Assembly: GCA_964496245.1 (NCBI GenBank)
Contig: CAZBZG010000107.1
Coordinates: forward strand, 1-14,290
Reading direction: 5' to 3'
Length of the DNA: 14,290 bases
Source of the DNA: CAZBZG01 sp964496245
GTDB taxonomy: Bacteria > Planctomycetota > SZUA-567
Both the position numbers and the translations under genes were made by a program. Below the pieces are notes generated by a model that did no database searches, was not told where the DNA came from, and saw only the letters and a list, made by a program, of their open reading frames with translations. Below, in pieces: positions 7,038-14,276 of this stretch (positions within the stretch are counted from its first letter, which is position 1; every line of letters starts with the position of its first letter).

Positions 7038-7165
7038 GCGATTGCCGCCATGCGCCGCAGTCAAGATTTCTCCGGGTTTTCCAGCCCCTTCCGGCCCGCT
7101 CGTGCGTTACTATGGACGCGAGGAGTCGATCGCTCGATTGAGGAACAAGCCGGAGGAGAATTCCC

Positions 7166-9313
7166 ATGCGCGCCCGATACCCGATGCTCGCCCTGGCCCT
7201 GATGGTTGCCGCAGCCAACCCCGCCTGGGCCGACGTCGCGACCCTGGAGCTCTCTGCGGAGACGGTGCTTCCCGGCGGCCAGCAGGAAATCACCGTCCAC
7301 TTCAAACGCGCAGACACCTATGACGTCTACCTGATCCTGACCGGCCCCGGCAAGCGTTTCACCTGCCTCCAGCCGGACGGGGCGTTTGCGCCCCGGCGCA
7401 AGGTGGTGCCATACCTCCGCGGCCTGCGTGTGCGCAAGGCGGGCAAGCTCATGCTCCACGCCTGGCGCGTGACCGAGCTCAACCCCAGCCGCTACCGCTG
7501 GAGCGTGGTGCTTGTGAGGACGGGCAAGAACATGCTCGAAGAGAAGCATCGGCTGGGCCTGGACACCCGCCGGTTCACGGTGAAGAAGCGCGATGAGGAG
7601 GCCGCGGTCTACACCGAACTGGCCGAAGGCGGCAAGGGCGGCCGCGCCCCGGGCCGCGCCGAGGGCGCGACCTTCAGTCTCACGGCCGCGCGCAGGAGCG
7701 GAGGCGAGCGACGTGTGCGCAGAGCCGAGAAGCTCGGCGCAGCCGGTGCCGTGAAAGACCGGGCTGCTGCCGCACCAGCTGCGGAGGCCGAAGAGGCAAC
7801 CGAAGCGGGGGCCTTGGACAAAGAAGCGAAGCGCGAGATCACCAGAGCTCCAGCTGCCAAGCCGCACGGAGAAGCGCGCAAGAAGGCGCCAGCCGACGAA
7901 ACCGATGCCGCCCTTCAGCAGGCCAAGGCGCTCACCGCTGGCGAGAGCGACGACAACAAGGAGTTCGAGCTCTTCCTCGACTTCCTCAAGAAACGGAACC
8001 GTCCGCAAGTCATGGCCATGGACGTGAGCCAGCGGCGATTCATCACCGTGCTCGATGCGAGCGGCCGGCACGTGCCCAACGCCGACGTGGAGGTGCTGCT
8101 CGCCGGCAAGCTCGTGTACGCGGGCCGCACCTATGCCAACGGCCAGACCCTCTTCTTCCCGTCGGCCGTGCCCGACGTGGAGGGCAAGCAGACGCTCCGG
8201 GTCAACGTGCGCAAGGGCCTGCTGGAAGCGCAGTACCAGTTCGAGGTGGAGATCGTGAAGGACGAGAAGCTCACGAACCGCTTCGATCCGAAGAGTCTGC
8301 CCACGCCCAAACCGCCCGTGGACATGCCCCACCCTGTGATCCCGCTCTACCGCGGGGGCCTCGAAGACAAGGACCGGCGGGCCGTGGCCGGCGCTGCCAA
8401 GCGCGCGGCCGCCGTGAACGCCGCCCAGGCGCCCACCGCCGGCAATCTCGACTGGCTTGAGGATTCGGGCGACGATTCGGGCGAAGCGGAGGAACCGGCC
8501 GAGCCCATCGTGCGCGAACCGGCTGCGCAGCCCGAGGGCGACTGGGTCCTCCGCCTACCGGCCGCGGTCCAGGCCGTGCAGCCCCACGTGGACCTGGTCT
8601 TCCAGATCGACACCACCGGCTCCATGCGCGACGAGATCCGCTCGGTCCAGGCTACGCTCGACAGCGTGGCCGCGCGCATCGACGCCATGGATCCGCGGCC
8701 GCTCGTGCGCTGGGGCCTCGTGCTCTACGGCGACAAGGGCGACGCCTACACCGTGCGGCGCTACCCCTTCACGCCCGACGTCAAGCAGTTCCGCAAGTGG
8801 ATCGAGAACGCCCAGATGACCGGCGGGGGCGACATGCCCGAGGCCGCGCTCGAAGGCCTCAACGCGAGCGTGAGCGAGATGGCCTGGCACACGGGCGATG
8901 CCATCCGGCTGATCTTCCTGATCGCAGACGCCCCGCCCCACCTCGACTATGGCCGGCCGTACACCTACCTCGACAAGATGAAGGAGGCCATCGCCAAAGG
9001 CATCAAGATCTGTCCCACGGCCGCCTCGGGGCTCAACAAGCAGGGCGAGTACATCTTCCGCCAGTGGGCCCAGGCCACGCTGGCCAGGTTCCTCTTCATC
9101 ACCTACGGCGCGGGCACGCCCGCGGGCGGCCCGGCGGGCAAGACCCCGCACGAAGTGAAGCAGCCCAAAAAGAAGAACGACCTCGACGACATCATCGTCA
9201 AGGTCGTGGGCGAAGAACTCAAAGACTGGACGACGCCCGGCTTCTACGCGCATGGCGCCAACGAACAGGTCCGTACGCTCGCGCTCCCGGAAGAGGAAGC
9301 CATGCTCTTCTGA
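7166..9313 (+). CDS. secreted von Willebrand factor type A protein with long linker
   Basis: 715 aa. A signal peptide (hydrophobic core at about 7-18) probably ends at AWA/DV near residue 22, so it is exported. Residues 23-140 look like a beta-rich domain. An Ala/Lys/Glu-rich linker with many charged residues spans about 145-280. Residues 283-364 (MAMDVSQRRFITVLDASGRH onward) resemble a beta-sandwich of the carboxypeptidase-regulatory or Big type. A short acidic linker follows, then a von Willebrand A domain from about 474. Its metal-ion-dependent adhesion site is intact: D482-T-T-G-S-M487, T552 with D556 in TGGGD, and D588 in IADAPPH. Such domains bind protein ligands through a divalent metal. 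The ligand is unknown. Start at 7166 with GGAGGAG upstream. It faces the cold-shock gene convergently, 82 bases apart, with no terminator seen between. Confidence 0.88.
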   Translation: MRARYPMLALALMVAAANPAWADVATLELSAETVLPGGQQEITVHFKRADTYDVYLILTGPGKRFTCLQPDGAFAPRRKVVPYLRGLRVRKAGKLMLHAWRVTELNPSRYRWSVVLVRTGKNMLEEKHRLGLDTRRFTVKKRDEEAAVYTELAEGGKGGRAPGRAEGATFSLTAARRSGGERRVRRAEKLGAAGAVKDRAAAAPAAEAEEATEAGALDKEAKREITRAPAAKPHGEARKKAPADETDAALQQAKALTAGESDDNKEFELFLDFLKKRNRPQVMAMDVSQRRFITVLDASGRHVPNADVEVLLAGKLVYAGRTYANGQTLFFPSAVPDVEGKQTLRVNVRKGLLEAQYQFEVEIVKDEKLTNRFDPKSLPTPKPPVDMPHPVIPLYRGGLEDKDRRAVAGAAKRAAAVNAAQAPTAGNLDWLEDSGDDSGEAEEPAEPIVREPAAQPEGDWVLRLPAAVQAVQPHVDLVFQIDTTGSMRDEIRSVQATLDSVAARIDAMDPRPLVRWGLVLYGDKGDAYTVRRYPFTPDVKQFRKWIENAQMTGGGDMPEAALEGLNASVSEMAWHTGDAIRLIFLIADAPPHLDYGRPYTYLDKMKEAIAKGIKICPTAASGLNKQGEYIFRQWAQATLARFLFITYGAGTPAGGPAGKTPHEVKQPKKKNDLDDIIVKVVGEELKDWTTPGFYAHGANEQVRTLALPEEEAMLF

Positions 9314-9395
9314 GGACGCGAACCACGCCCCCCGGAACGGCTGGCGGAACGATCCCGGCACCCGTCAAAGCGCGATGAGTCAGAGCGACCCAGCG

Positions 9396-9695
9396 CTACT
9401 GGGCGGGAGGCGCTTCCTCACCGCCTGCTGGCGCGTCGCCCTCGGAAGAGGGCGCTTCACCCCCCGAGGGCGCACCGCCGCCGCCACCCTGGTCGGCCGC
9501 GCGCACCTTCGTCGCCTCAGGACCCTTCCGGCCCTCCGTGACCTCGAATTCCACGCGCTGGCCTTCGTCCAGCGTGCGGAAACCGTCCATCTCGATGTTC
9601 GAATGGTGAACAAAGAGGTCCTTGCCACCATCGTCGGGCACGATGAATCCGTATCCCTTGGGGTTGCTGAACCATTTCACAGAGCCAGTAGCCAA
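9396..9695 (-). CDS. cold-shock domain protein with Gly/Glu-rich tail, TTG start
   Basis: 99 aa. The cold-shock fold covers residues 1-66: VKWFSNPKGYGFIVPDD holds the RNP-1 motif (KGYGFI, 13-18) and LFVHHS (27-32) is RNP-2, the nucleic-acid-binding aromatic face. Such proteins bind single-stranded RNA or DNA and melt mRNA structure. Residues 67-99 form a tail of glycine, glutamate, proline and alanine absent from CspA-type proteins; being acidic, it probably does not add binding surface. The start is TTG at 9695: it gives the family's normal opening MATGSVKWF, and AGGAGGG lies seven bases upstream. No ATG is available in frame nearby. A sigma-70-type promoter about 100 bases upstream leaves a leader of about 90 bases, typical for cold-shock mRNAs. 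Confidence 0.9.
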   Translation of the reverse strand: MATGSVKWFSNPKGYGFIVPDDGGKDLFVHHSNIEMDGFRTLDEGQRVEFEVTEGRKGPEATKVRAADQGGGGGAPSGGEAPSSEGDAPAGGEEAPPAQ

Positions 9696-9792
9696 CAGTC
9701 GCCCTCCTCAACCACACCACATCTCGCTGTGCTCGCTTCTCCCTCCTCGCACAAGCCGAATCCCCGAGGGACAGGGCCTTTCATGCCAACAG

Positions 9793-9822
9793 AGGATACC
9801 CGAACGGGTTACGCTTCGTCAA
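9793..9822 (-). promoter_or_regulatory. promoter of the cold-shock gene with long leader
   Basis: Minus-strand TTGACG (9822-9817) and TATCCT (9798-9793), 18 bases apart. The start codon is 98 bases further on, giving an untranslated leader of about 90 purine-rich bases that could fold as a temperature-responsive element, as in other cold-shock genes. Confidence 0.65.
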
Positions 9823-10006
9823 CAAAATAATGGTGTGGCGGGAAGGGATGCCTCACAGCTACGCAACGCGGAACTGCCGGTCTGCGCGCGGGTTCCACGC
9901 ACAACAGGCGCCAGAGCACGCAGTGCGCGTTGCGCGTGCGGTCGGACACGCGCCTGAAACGGGTTGCGTCAATCCAGGCCCCTACCATACTTTCGCCTGG
10001 AAATAC

Positions 10007-10036
10007 GAAACCCGGGGCACAGGCCCCGGTGTATCC
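10007..10036 (+). promoter_or_regulatory. probable ECF-type promoter of the sigma factor operon
   Basis: GAAACC (10007-10012) is followed after 17 bases by TGTATCC (10030-10036), resembling ECF promoters, whose -35 usually contains GAAC or GAAAC. The same element precedes the DUF3352-like gene at 11999. The spacer is almost entirely a perfect inverted repeat, CCGGGGC-ACAG-GCCCCGG (10012-10029). The expected leader is only about 20 bases. Autoregulation is inferred. Confidence 0.6.
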
Positions 10037-10065
10037 TGTAGAGAAGACCCGAGCATGGGAACCGC

Positions 10066-10650
10066 ATGACCGAAGCGGTGGACAAGGAGGTGCTGACCCG
10101 CGCAGCCGCCGGCGATGCCGAGGCCTTCCGGCAGGTGGTCGAGACCACCCAGCGACTGGTCTACAACCTGGCCTATCGGTACGTGTACGATCGGGCCGCA
10201 GCCGACGACATGGCCCAGGAATGCTTCGTCCGCCTGTACAACAAGTTGGGCCAGTACGATGCGGAGCGGCCCTTCCGGCCCTGGCTCATGCGCCTGGTCA
10301 CGAACACGTGCCTCAACTGGCTCCGCCGCGAGAAACGGCACCAACGCGATGCAACCGCCCTGGACGAGGAGGCGGCGGCCCTGGCAGGCAACTCCCGCTC
10401 GCGGCCGGCCGCGGATCCGGCCGAGGCCGCAGCAGCGCGCGAAGCGCGCGAGCAGGTCCGTCAGGCTGTGTCCGAACTGCCGGCCGAGTACAAGAGCGCA
10501 ATCGGACTGCGATACTTCGAAGGCATGGAGTACGCAGAGATCGCCGACGTGCTCTCCGTGCCGCTGGGTACGGTCAAGATCCGGCTGTTCCGGGCCCGGG
10601 AGGTGTTGAAGCGAAAGCTCGGCCGCCTGGTCCGCGCAGAGCTCGTCTGA
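10066..10650 (+). CDS. ECF-family RNA polymerase sigma factor
   Basis: 194 aa, the usual ECF size. Sigma region 2 spans about 22-91: helix LVYNLAYRYVYDRAAADDMAQECFVRLY, which contacts core polymerase, and the PWLMRLVTNTCLNWLRRE helix for -10 melting. A polar Ala-rich linker spans 92-125. Region 4 spans about 126-184, with the helix-turn-helix MEYAEIADVLSVPLGTVKIRLFRARE for the -35. No region 1 or 3 is present, as expected for the group. The ATG at 10066 is chosen because it opens directly with a family-like N-terminus. Its ribosome site is poor, but it overlaps the stop of a four-codon frame. The next gene, 43 bases on, is its anti-sigma factor. Regulon and signal are unknown; the likely own-type promoter upstream suggests autoregulation. 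Confidence 0.93.
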   Translation: MTEAVDKEVLTRAAAGDAEAFRQVVETTQRLVYNLAYRYVYDRAAADDMAQECFVRLYNKLGQYDAERPFRPWLMRLVTNTCLNWLRREKRHQRDATALDEEAAALAGNSRSRPAADPAEAAAAREAREQVRQAVSELPAEYKSAIGLRYFEGMEYAEIADVLSVPLGTVKIRLFRAREVLKRKLGRLVRAELV

Positions 10651-10693
10651 AGCGGACAGGCGGTCCGGACGCAGGAACGTACGAGGAGAGGCC

Positions 10694-11221
10694 ATGGACT
10701 GCGAACAAGCCCTGCACCAGCTGCCGGCCTACGTGGACCACGCGCTCCCGCCCGAACAAGCCGAGGACGTGGGCGCGCATCTGGATGTCTGCGCCCGGTG
10801 CTGCCGCGAAGCCGAGCTCTACCAGACTGTGGAGGAGATCCTGCTCGCCGAGCCCGTGCAGCCCGTGCCTGCGGGCTTCGCCGACCGGGTCCTGCAGCGG
10901 CTCGACCTCGCACCCGGATCTGCGCCCGCGTCGCAGGGCGAGCGGAACCGCGCAGCCCTGGCCGCCGCGGTCGCTGCAGCCCTGGCCGCCGTTCTGGTCC
11001 TGCTCCTGCCCGGCGGGTCGTTGTGGGAGGCCGTGCGCCTCGGTCGCGCCTGGCTCTTGAAGAGCCTGACGCAGGGCCTGGAGAGCGCGCGGGCGCTGGT
11101 GGACGCCTCGCCCGGATGGGCGACGCAGCCGCTCGCCATGGCGGGCGCGGGCGTGCTCCTGGCCCTCGCCCTGACGCTGCTGCGTCTGCGCGTGGAACCC
11201 GAACTGACCCGCAAGCGATGA
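10694..11221 (+). CDS. zinc-finger membrane anti-sigma factor
   Basis: 175 aa. The N-terminal anti-sigma domain has the zinc-binding pattern Cys3, then H29xxxC33xxC36 (HLDVCARC), and the family opening MDCEQALHQLPAYVDHALPP. Such domains wrap around the sigma factor and block it. Two hydrophobic helices follow at about 86-106 and 147-167, separated by a loop of about 40 residues (107-146) that would face the periplasm and could sense a signal. A two-helix layout differs from the more common single-helix RsiW/RseA type. GAGGAGAGG precedes the ATG. It is cotranscribed with the sigma gene (43-base gap) and followed after 34 bases by the membrane protein gene. Release by regulated proteolysis or by zinc/redox change is possible; the sequence does not decide. 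Confidence 0.88.
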   Translation: MDCEQALHQLPAYVDHALPPEQAEDVGAHLDVCARCCREAELYQTVEEILLAEPVQPVPAGFADRVLQRLDLAPGSAPASQGERNRAALAAAVAAALAAVLVLLLPGGSLWEAVRLGRAWLLKSLTQGLESARALVDASPGWATQPLAMAGAGVLLALALTLLRLRVEPELTRKR

Positions 11222-11255
11222 AATGGATGTCAACAACCTTCACAGGGAGTCTGTC

Positions 11256-11933
11256 ATGATCCGGACCTCGACACCGTTCGTGCGCATGCTGACCGTATTG
11301 CTGGTGGCGACCGCGCTCGCCGCCACGCCGGCCTGGGCCGGCGAGCCCACGCCGGCCGCAGCCCTGCGCAAGGGCATCGAAGCCGGCATCTTCGCGCTGG
11401 TGATCCTCTTCGCCTACGGGATCGGCCTGTGCCTGCTCCTGCTGGTGCAGCTCGTGTTTCCCGCAATCACCCGCGCCGGTGCAGACGGACTGCGCGCCAG
11501 CCTGTTCCGGTCCTTCGGACTCGGCCTCCTTGTGGTGGCGCTCGGCGTTGGCGCGGTCGCGTTAGCCGGAGCCCTGTCCGAAGCCCTGGCCGGCCTGGTC
11601 TTCGTGTTTCTCGCATCCTTCTGCGGGCTGCTCGGCTTTTCTGCTGCCGCCGAGTACGTGGGCGGCCGCGTTTTCTCTTCGTCGGAACAGACCTGGAGCC
11701 GCCCCGCACAGCTCGCTGTGGGCTGGCTGGTCTGGGCCGGCGCCAGCCTCACCCCCTTCCTCGGCTGGCTCGTGATCTTCCCGTTTCTCGGCCTGGCCGG
11801 CATCGGGGCGGTCGTCCGCCCCCTGTGGAGACGGAACCGGCAGACCGAAGCAGATACGCCGGTGGCAACGGAAGCGGACACGCTCCCCATGCAAACCCGC
11901 AAGGCCCCGTCGAACGACTGCGCCAGCGGCTGA
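11256..11933 (+). CDS. multi-pass membrane protein with signal peptide, third gene of the sigma operon
   Basis: 225 aa. A signal peptide ends near AWA/GE (residue 28). Hydrophobic segments then lie at about 40-67, 88-115 and 116-136, with a further pair in the second half (around 155-190, containing the PFLGWLVIFPFLGLAGIGAVV stretch). This predicts four to five transmembrane helices and a polar cytoplasmic tail of about 35 residues. The PFLGW...GLG pattern resembles the membrane part of DUF8173/bactofilin-linked proteins, but the match is loose. Start at 11256 is preferred over ATG 11223 (product MDVNNLHRES...) because GGGAG precedes it and the signal peptide follows at once. Position 34 bases after the anti-sigma gene suggests it is a target or accessory sensor of the sigma factor. 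Function unknown. Confidence 0.8.
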   Translation: MIRTSTPFVRMLTVLLVATALAATPAWAGEPTPAAALRKGIEAGIFALVILFAYGIGLCLLLLVQLVFPAITRAGADGLRASLFRSFGLGLLVVALGVGAVALAGALSEALAGLVFVFLASFCGLLGFSAAAEYVGGRVFSSSEQTWSRPAQLAVGWLVWAGASLTPFLGWLVIFPFLGLAGIGAVVRPLWRRNRQTEADTPVATEADTLPMQTRKAPSNDCASG

Positions 11934-11998
11934 GGCCCCCTGCCGCCCGTTGCATCCGACCCGCCGCTCGGCCACCACCTCCTTTCCGGGGATCTTCT

Positions 11999-12028
11999 GA
12001 AACCCGGGAACCGCGGGCTGTGTACTCC
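11999..12028 (+). promoter_or_regulatory. second ECF-type promoter, before the DUF3352-like gene
   Basis: GAAACC (11999-12004), 16 bases, then TGTACTCC (12021-12028). The first ten bases (GAAACCCGGG) are identical to those before the sigma gene, and the bases after the -10 end in AGAAG in both. It lies in the 149-base gap before the exported protein, giving a leader of about 50 bases. Confidence 0.55.
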
Positions 12029-12082
12029 TCTGCAGAAGCGGTCGGAAACCGTCCGGCCCGGGAATCGCAAAGGAGACATGCC

Positions 12083-13882
12083 ATGAACGTCCGCCATCTC
12101 TGTCTGCTGTTCGGCCTCGTGCTCGTCGCATCCTGTCCGCCCGCGCCCGCAGCGGACCAAGAACGTACGCCTGTCGCCGAAGCATTGCCGCCCAGCACGA
12201 TAGCCGTGCTCGAAGCGCCGGGCCTGACCACGAGCCTCGAACGACTGGCGCGCAGCCCCATCGGCCGCGCCTGCGGACACCCGGAATTCCAGGAAGCCAC
12301 CACCGGCGTGCGCAAACGGATCGAGGCGAAGTGGCGCGAGCTTGAAGCAGCTCTGACGCTCACGCGCGCGGACCTTGCCGCGCTCGCGCGCGCGCCGGTC
12401 GGGCTCGCCGTGCTCGATCTGCGGCCGGTGCCGGGCAAGAAGGACCCGGACGCGGACCTCGCGCTGCTCTTCGACACGCGCCAGGGCGAGGCCACGGGAG
12501 AGGCCATGCTCGCCGCGCTCACCCGCGCGATCCAACGGAAGCACCCCGACTTCCGCACCTGGCAGCAGATGTTCGGCGACACGCCGGTCACGGTCTACCC
12601 TCTCGGCGAACTCGAGGCGCACGTCGCTCTTCTCCAGAACCACATGGCCATCACCGTCAACCGCAGGACCATGGACGCGCTGCTCGCGCTGGATCAAGAG
12701 CCCGTGCAACCGCGGCTCACGGGAACCAAGGCCTACCAGCGCGTCTCCAGCGCACTTCCGTCAGCGCGCGAGGTCTTCGCCTTTCTCAACGTCCGGCGCG
12801 TGCTCGCGATCGAAGCGGGCGACCGCACGCCCAAAGAGGAGCGGGATCTCCACAACCTCAGCCTCGACCGGATTGCAGCCATCGGGTTCGCCTCCGCGGT
12901 GACGCCGACCGGCATCCGCGACTGTCTGGTCGCAGACTGCCCCGAGGGCACGGGCGGCCTGTTGCGCCTGCTCCCGGAACGACCGGTGGACCGGGAGGTG
13001 CTCCGACACGTGCCCCGGGATGCGCTGGCCGTGGCAGCCGCGCGCATCGACGGTCTCCGGGTCTGGGATGCGTTCGTGGATCTACTCAAGCAGAACGATC
13101 CGCAGAAAGCCCGGGATCTGGAAGAGGACCTGCCCGCCATCGAGGAGATGCTCGGCCTCAGTCTGCGGGGCGAGTTCCTGCCGTCTCTCGGCTCGGACGC
13201 AGTGATCTATGCGGCCCCGGCCGGGCTGGTACCCGATGTGGTAGCGATCTGGCCGCTAGCCAATGCTGCGGCATTCCGCCGGTGCGTAGACGTGCTGCGC
13301 CCGGTGCTTCAGAACGAATGGGGATTCGAGGCGCAGGCGTTCGACAACACCGTGCTCTACTACAAGCCCCTGGAACGCGTCTGCCCGTGTTTCGCGGTCC
13401 AGGACGGCGCCCTCATCTTGAGCCTCTTTGTGCCGAGCCTCAAACGCGCGCTCCTGCAGCGGACGCAGGGCTTCGAATCGTTCCAGCTCCCGCCCCCGCC
13501 GGAGGACCTCGCAATGGGCGACCAGCCCAACCTCATCGTGATCGGCGACTTCCGCCGCGGGTTCGAGATCGCCTACGACACGCTCTATCCGTTCGCGCGC
13601 AACACCCCGCCCGAGGAGCTGCCGGTCGACTGGCCGGCCCTCCCGCCTGCGGCCACGCTCAGCCAGCACTTCGGGCCGTTCGAGCTCAGCCTGACGCGAG
13701 GGAAGTCGAAATTGCGCCTCCAGGGCACATCGCCCGTGGGCGGTGCGGTGCCCGTGGCGTTGGGCATAGCCGCTCTTCTGGATGCGAACAAAAAGCAAGC
13801 CGAGCCCTCGGACGCTCCGGCCGGCGCCGCCGAAGCAGGAGCCGAGGCAGAGCCGAAGGATGTTGGCCGCACGGTCTTCTGA
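12083..13882 (+). CDS. exported DUF3352-like protein
   Basis: 599 aa. The N-terminus is a signal sequence that can be read two ways: a lipobox VASC (C18), or cleavage by signal peptidase I after APAA (residue 24). The body alternates strand and helix in the way of DUF3352 proteins, with repeats of the type PRDALAVAAARIDGL and LGLSLRGEFLPSLGSDAVIYAA, and ends in an Ala/Glu-rich low-complexity tail (about 565-599). DUF3352 proteins are periplasmic or surface proteins of unknown role. Start at 12083: AGGAG seven bases upstream; the frame extends further left without a better start. An ECF-like element at 11999-12028 suggests control by the sigma factor two genes upstream. The family assignment is from overall pattern, not a motif. 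Confidence 0.75.
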   Translation: MNVRHLCLLFGLVLVASCPPAPAADQERTPVAEALPPSTIAVLEAPGLTTSLERLARSPIGRACGHPEFQEATTGVRKRIEAKWRELEAALTLTRADLAALARAPVGLAVLDLRPVPGKKDPDADLALLFDTRQGEATGEAMLAALTRAIQRKHPDFRTWQQMFGDTPVTVYPLGELEAHVALLQNHMAITVNRRTMDALLALDQEPVQPRLTGTKAYQRVSSALPSAREVFAFLNVRRVLAIEAGDRTPKEERDLHNLSLDRIAAIGFASAVTPTGIRDCLVADCPEGTGGLLRLLPERPVDREVLRHVPRDALAVAAARIDGLRVWDAFVDLLKQNDPQKARDLEEDLPAIEEMLGLSLRGEFLPSLGSDAVIYAAPAGLVPDVVAIWPLANAAAFRRCVDVLRPVLQNEWGFEAQAFDNTVLYYKPLERVCPCFAVQDGALILSLFVPSLKRALLQRTQGFESFQLPPPPEDLAMGDQPNLIVIGDFRRGFEIAYDTLYPFARNTPPEELPVDWPALPPAATLSQHFGPFELSLTRGKSKLRLQGTSPVGGAVPVALGIAALLDANKKQAEPSDAPAGAAEAGAEAEPKDVGRTVF

Positions 13883-13925
13883 GGCAACGGGCGACCGTCC
13901 GCGCCACATGCTGCCCGTTGTCGTG

Positions 13926-13995
13926 TTCGTTGTCGTTGTGGCAGTCGGAAGTCGCGTACATCGGATGCGATTGCGACAACGATAGCGACAACGAA
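13926..13995. repeat. inverted repeat built on CGTTGT / ACAACG
   Basis: TTCGTTGTCG (13926-13935) and CGACAACGAA (13986-13995) are perfect inverted copies 50 bases apart. Further GTTGTCG and GCGACAACG copies lie beside each arm. This points to a dispersed hexamer-type repeat rather than a gene. Confidence 0.6.
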
Positions 13996-14071
13996 TCCCG
14001 GCCCTCCAGGCGGCAATGCCGGAAGGCTGGTGGGCGTTGCGACCATTCACCCAAGACCGACGACTCCCGAT

Positions 14072-14191
14072 GGGTGGCGCAGGCGCAGGAAGCTGCGTGC
14101 GTGCGGCTGCGCGGCGCGGGCTGATCTGCGCCGGCGATTCCTCCCTCGCCTCTTGTGCTGGCGCACGCAGGCGTGAACGCCTGCGCCACCC
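14072..14191. repeat. 14-base inverted repeat GGGTGGCGCAGGCG
   Basis: GGGTGGCGCAGGCG at 14072-14085 recurs exactly in inverted orientation at 14178-14191. The right arm also takes part in a local hairpin at 14167-14184 (GCAGGCG-TGAA-CGCCTGC), which is the look of a REP/BIME-like dispersed element. Confidence 0.6.
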
Positions 14192-14256
14192 GTGTTGCGG
14201 GGGGCTTGTGTGCCTCGGTGGTTCAGGACCCATATGCCCGAGCGTCATGATCGGAG

Positions 14257-14276
14257 GGACGCGCTCCTGCGCGTCC
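14257..14276. repeat. perfect 8-bp palindromic hairpin
   Basis: GGACGCGC and GCGCGTCC enclose TCCT. The unit sits in gene-free sequence at the window edge, close to the other palindromes, with no T tract in either direction. A dispersed repeat is more likely than a terminator. Confidence 0.55.

Noticed and set aside
7108..7113. TACTAT as -10 of a promoter for the von Willebrand gene
   Set aside because: No -35-like hexamer lies 16-18 bases upstream, so nothing supports it beyond a partial -10 match.
9964..9991. TTGCGT-16-CATACT as a vegetative promoter for the sigma gene
   Set aside because: The -35 matches at only three of six positions and the spacer is short; the GAAACC/TGTA element is closer to the gene and recurs before a second gene.
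10461..11243. Minus-strand open frame opposite the anti-sigma gene
   Set aside because: Arg/Ala/Pro-rich shadow of the sigma and anti-sigma genes, with no start context or domain.
11429..12082. N-terminal extension of the DUF3352-like frame
   Set aside because: It runs over the membrane protein gene in another frame and is low-complexity; the signal sequence starts at 12083 behind a good ribosome site.
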